Source of the DNA: Acidithiobacillus montserratensis | GTDB lineage: Bacteria > Pseudomonadota > Gammaproteobacteria > Acidithiobacillales > Acidithiobacillaceae | Assembly (NCBI RefSeq): GCF_018853465.1 | Contig: NZ_JABBOU010000034.1 | Coordinates: forward strand, 1-8,065 | Length of the DNA stretch: 8,065 bases | Direction of reading: 5' to 3' | Notes under the pieces: model-generated | The model's database searches: none | Told to the model about the DNA's origin: nothing | What the model saw: only the letters and a program-made list of their open reading frames with translations | Position numbers and translations under genes: made by a program | Shown here: positions 6,332 to 8,065 of the stretch, one piece after another | Layout of the letters: every line of letters starts with the position of its first letter | Position numbering within the stretch: position 1 is the stretch's first letter

Positions 6332-7021
6332 TCAGTCTTCCAATGGCTGCAACACCCCGTTCTGCAGGCGCAGTACCCGGCCCATGTGGGCTGCCAGCGC
6401 CGGTTCGTGGGTCACGATAACCAGGGCCGTGCCCAGCTCCAGATTCAGGCTGAGCATCAAATCGTGGACACTTTCGGCCGAGTCGCTATCCAGGTTTCCC
6501 GTGGGTTCATCAGCCAGCAGCAGAGCGGGCCGGGTAACCAGCGCCCGGGCCAGGGCCACGCGCTGCCTTTCTCCACCCGAGAGCATGCCCGGTTTGTGGT
6601 GCAGACGTTCACCCAGCCCGACCCGTGCCAGGATTTCTTCGCCCCAGGCCTGCACAGAATGACGGGGAACCCGGCGAATCAGCAATGGCAACAGGACATT
6701 TTCCAGGGCCGTAAACTCCGGCAACAGACGATGCAACTGATAGACAAAACCCACACTCTGGTTGCGCAGACGACTGCGGGCGGATTCTCTGAGCTTGTAA
6801 ATTTCCTGGCCGAGAATACGCACCACACCCCCCGTCGGTTTTTCCAGCCCGCCCATGAGGTGCATCAGGGTACTTTTACCCTGACCGGAGGCGCCGACAA
6901 TCGCCAGACTCTCGCCCCGGTGAATTTGCAGGTTGACGTCACGAATCACATCCAGCTTGTCTCTGCCAATGGCAAAGCTCTGGCGCAAGTGTTCCACAGA
7001 CAGAATCAGATCATCACTCAT
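6332..7021 (-). CDS. lolD: Lipoprotein-releasing system ATP-binding protein LolD
   Basis: This 229-residue ABC ATPase powers release of outer-membrane lipoproteins from the inner membrane to the carrier LolA. Walker A GASGQGKST is at 43-51, the Q-loop is Q95 in GFVYQLHRLLPEFTALENV (91-109), the signature LSGGERQRVALARAL is at 147-161, Walker B LLLADEP at 167-173, a D-loop GNLDS follows, and the H-loop is H205. The segment after the Q-loop is the LolD-specific motif; family members usually read FVYQFHHLLPEF, so F96 is Leu and H98 is Arg here. The ATG overlaps the end of lolC by 8 bases, and GGAGG lies 9 bases upstream, so the two subunits are translationally linked. Length and motifs are complete. 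Its permease partner LolC is abnormal at the N-terminus. Confidence 0.95.
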   Translation of the reverse strand: MSDDLILSVEHLRQSFAIGRDKLDVIRDVNLQIHRGESLAIVGASGQGKSTLMHLMGGLEKPTGGVVRILGQEIYKLRESARSRLRNQSVGFVYQLHRLLPEFTALENVLLPLLIRRVPRHSVQAWGEEILARVGLGERLHHKPGMLSGGERQRVALARALVTRPALLLADEPTGNLDSDSAESVHDLMLSLNLELGTALVIVTHEPALAAHMGRVLRLQNGVLQPLED

Positions 7022-8036
7022 AGCGCAAAGCCTCCGCCGGAGCCACCCGGGATGCCCGCCAGGACGGGTACAAGGTCGCGACCCAGCTCATGATCAGAGC
7101 CGCCACCGCCACATGCACCACGTCCCATGGTTCCAGTTTGGAAGGAAGCTGGCTGATGGAATATACCTGCGGAGAAATGAACTGGGTATGCAGCAGTTGT
7201 TCGAGCGCGGGTACCAGCGTCGGGATATTCAGCGCCAGCAGCACGCCGAAAAGTACCCCTAGCAAGGTGCCAAACAGCCCGATCACCGCACCCTGCACCA
7301 TGAAAATCAGCATGATACTGCGTGGGGTCACCCCCAGAGTGCGTAAAATCGCAATATCGGTTTCCTTGTCAGTCACCACCATGACCAGGGTGGCCACAAT
7401 ATTGAAGGCTGCCACAGCAATGATCAGGGAAAGAATCACAAACATGACCAGTTTTTCCATGCTCAGGGCCTTGAAAAAGTTTTCATGGGTTTGCGTCCAG
7501 TCCTGAATATAAAAGGCCGGTCCGAGCTGCTTCTGGAGATGGGCCGCAAAAGCCGGGGCATCAAAAGGATTTTTGATCTGCATGCGCAAACCTGTCACCC
7601 CTTGGTCCAGGCCATAGAGACGCTGAGCATCTCCCAGATTGATGTACGCCATGCCACTGTCATAGGCATAAATACCGACGGAGAACAGCCCCACCACCGT
7701 AAACTGTCGCAAGGACGGGCTCACGCCCAAGGGCGTCACACCTCCCTGGGGTGAAATCAGGGTGACCTTGTCGCCCACCGTCACCCCCAGCTGCCGGGCC
7801 AGGGCCGTGCCGAGGACAATACTCCAGGGCTGACTTTGCAAACTTTGCAACTTGCCGACCTTCATGTCCTTGGCCAGCTTGTCCACTTTGCCTTCCAGAG
7901 CGGGATCAATACCCTCGATCATGGCGCCACTCACCAGACCATCGTGGGAAAACGCTAACCATGCCGCAACAATAAAAAGTCGTTTTATTCTCATAAAGAA
8001 CCCATTTTTAGTGTCCAGCAAAATCGTTGCGATCAC
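7014..8036 (-). CDS. lolC: LolC/LolE family lipoprotein-releasing permease, 5'-truncated and joined to foreign-looking sequence
   Basis: This is the membrane subunit of the LolCDE exporter. Homology is clear from S30 to the end: GAMIEGIDPALE (37-48) and TALARQLGVTVGDKV (77-91), a P96-P107 loop matching the LolA-binding Hook of E. coli LolC (P167-P179), three transmembrane segments (about 195-221, 241-272, 305-325), the DKETDIAILRTLGVTPRSI motif (223-241) and the terminal YPSWRASRVAPAEALRYE. E. coli LolC has about 105 residues before the point matching S30, including TM1; all are absent. Residues 1-29 come from AT-rich DNA and resemble a signal peptide (MRIKR then LFIVAAWLAF from M15). The GTG at 8036 has no Shine-Dalgarno, ATG 7994 has a poor one, and the frame stays open to the window edge, so the true start is uncertain. 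Function is doubtful; it may be a pseudogene remnant. Confidence 0.8.
   Translation of the reverse strand: MIATILLDTKNGFFMRIKRLFIVAAWLAFSHDGLVSGAMIEGIDPALEGKVDKLAKDMKVGKLQSLQSQPWSIVLGTALARQLGVTVGDKVTLISPQGGVTPLGVSPSLRQFTVVGLFSVGIYAYDSGMAYINLGDAQRLYGLDQGVTGLRMQIKNPFDAPAFAAHLQKQLGPAFYIQDWTQTHENFFKALSMEKLVMFVILSLIIAVAAFNIVATLVMVVTDKETDIAILRTLGVTPRSIMLIFMVQGAVIGLFGTLLGVLFGVLLALNIPTLVPALEQLLHTQFISPQVYSISQLPSKLEPWDVVHVAVAALIMSWVATLYPSWRASRVAPAEALRYE
7031..7035 (-). promoter_or_regulatory. Shine-Dalgarno site of lolD
   Basis: GGAGG nine bases before the lolD ATG, within the last codons of lolC (the PAEALRYE region). It fixes the lolD start despite the 8-base overlap. Confidence 0.6.
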
Positions 8037-8065
8037 CGAGCGATTATTTTGTGACCGTTCTTCGC
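7950..8065. other. AT-rich segment replacing the 5' end of lolC; possible insertion-element end
   Basis: By hand count, 7951-8065 is about 41% GC against about 53% in the adjoining 60 bases of lolC. It encodes nothing resembling the LolC N-terminus in any of the three minus-strand frames. It contains imperfect complementary arms CAAAATCG (8019-8026) and CGATTATTTTG (8041-8051). One minus-strand frame coming in from the window edge ends at a TGA (8035-8033) after 10 codons, as a transposase C-terminus near an element's end might. I could not identify terminal inverted repeats or a target duplication, so the element type is unknown and an element is not proven. Confidence 0.35.

Noticed and set aside
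6386..7093. Plus-strand open frame (235 codons) opposite lolD
   Set aside because: lolD has every ABC motif on the other strand. This frame is Gln-rich without family features.
7968..7985. Resemblance of CAACAATAAAAAGTCG to a Tn7 end
   Set aside because: The match is short and interrupted, lacks the TGT terminus at a plausible boundary, and has no repeated binding sites, so I treat it as chance.
7921..8065. A frameshift in lolC as the explanation of the missing N-terminus
   Set aside because: The other two minus-strand frames upstream of the break give no LolC-like sequence, and one hits a stop within a few codons. The base composition also changes at the break.

Overview
The window looks like chromosomal DNA of a Gram-negative proteobacterium. 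It carries Lol lipoprotein-export genes, lipid A kinase LpxK and an ExbB/ExbD pair, all of which need an outer-membrane envelope. GC content appears to be in the high 50s. The order comEC - exbB - exbD - DUF374 acyltransferase - WaaA-like - lpxK, beside a DUF2062 gene and lolC-lolD, resembles what I recall from Acidithiobacillus. That assignment comes from memory of gene order and is only moderately secure.

Layout: on the minus strand from 5771 down to 1 lies a tightly packed set transcribed leftward: comEC (DNA uptake channel), exbB, exbD (proton-driven motor), a DUF374 acyltransferase, a WaaA/KDO-transferase-like protein and lpxK, which runs off the left edge. From exbB onward the genes overlap or sit 3 to 6 bases apart, and an extended -10 promoter candidate precedes exbB. 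On the plus strand, 5756-6325, is a DUF2062 membrane protein whose start overlaps the start of comEC, so each gene's promoter must lie inside the other's coding sequence. Convergent to it, on the minus strand, are lolC and lolD (7014-8036 and 6332-7021), which overlap by 8 bases.

The genes mostly concern the envelope: LolCD lifts lipoproteins from the inner membrane, LpxK, the WaaA-like protein and the acyltransferase belong to lipid A/KDO chemistry, and ExbBD energises an unidentified outer-membrane or periplasmic partner. ComEC is the exception.

Most notable observations: (1) LolC lacks its normal first ~105 residues. Its 5' end is joined to AT-rich DNA of different character that supplies a signal-peptide-like start, suggesting an insertion or rearrangement at the right edge. 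(2) The C-terminal metallo-beta-lactamase-like domain of ComEC has lost its metal-binding motif. (3) The WaaA-like protein lacks the hallmark WaaA residues and looks like a pseudoenzyme retained in the lpxK operon. (4) comEC and the DUF2062 gene have overlapping divergent 5' ends with reciprocal embedded promoter candidates. I saw no tRNA, rRNA, CRISPR array or complete mobile element.
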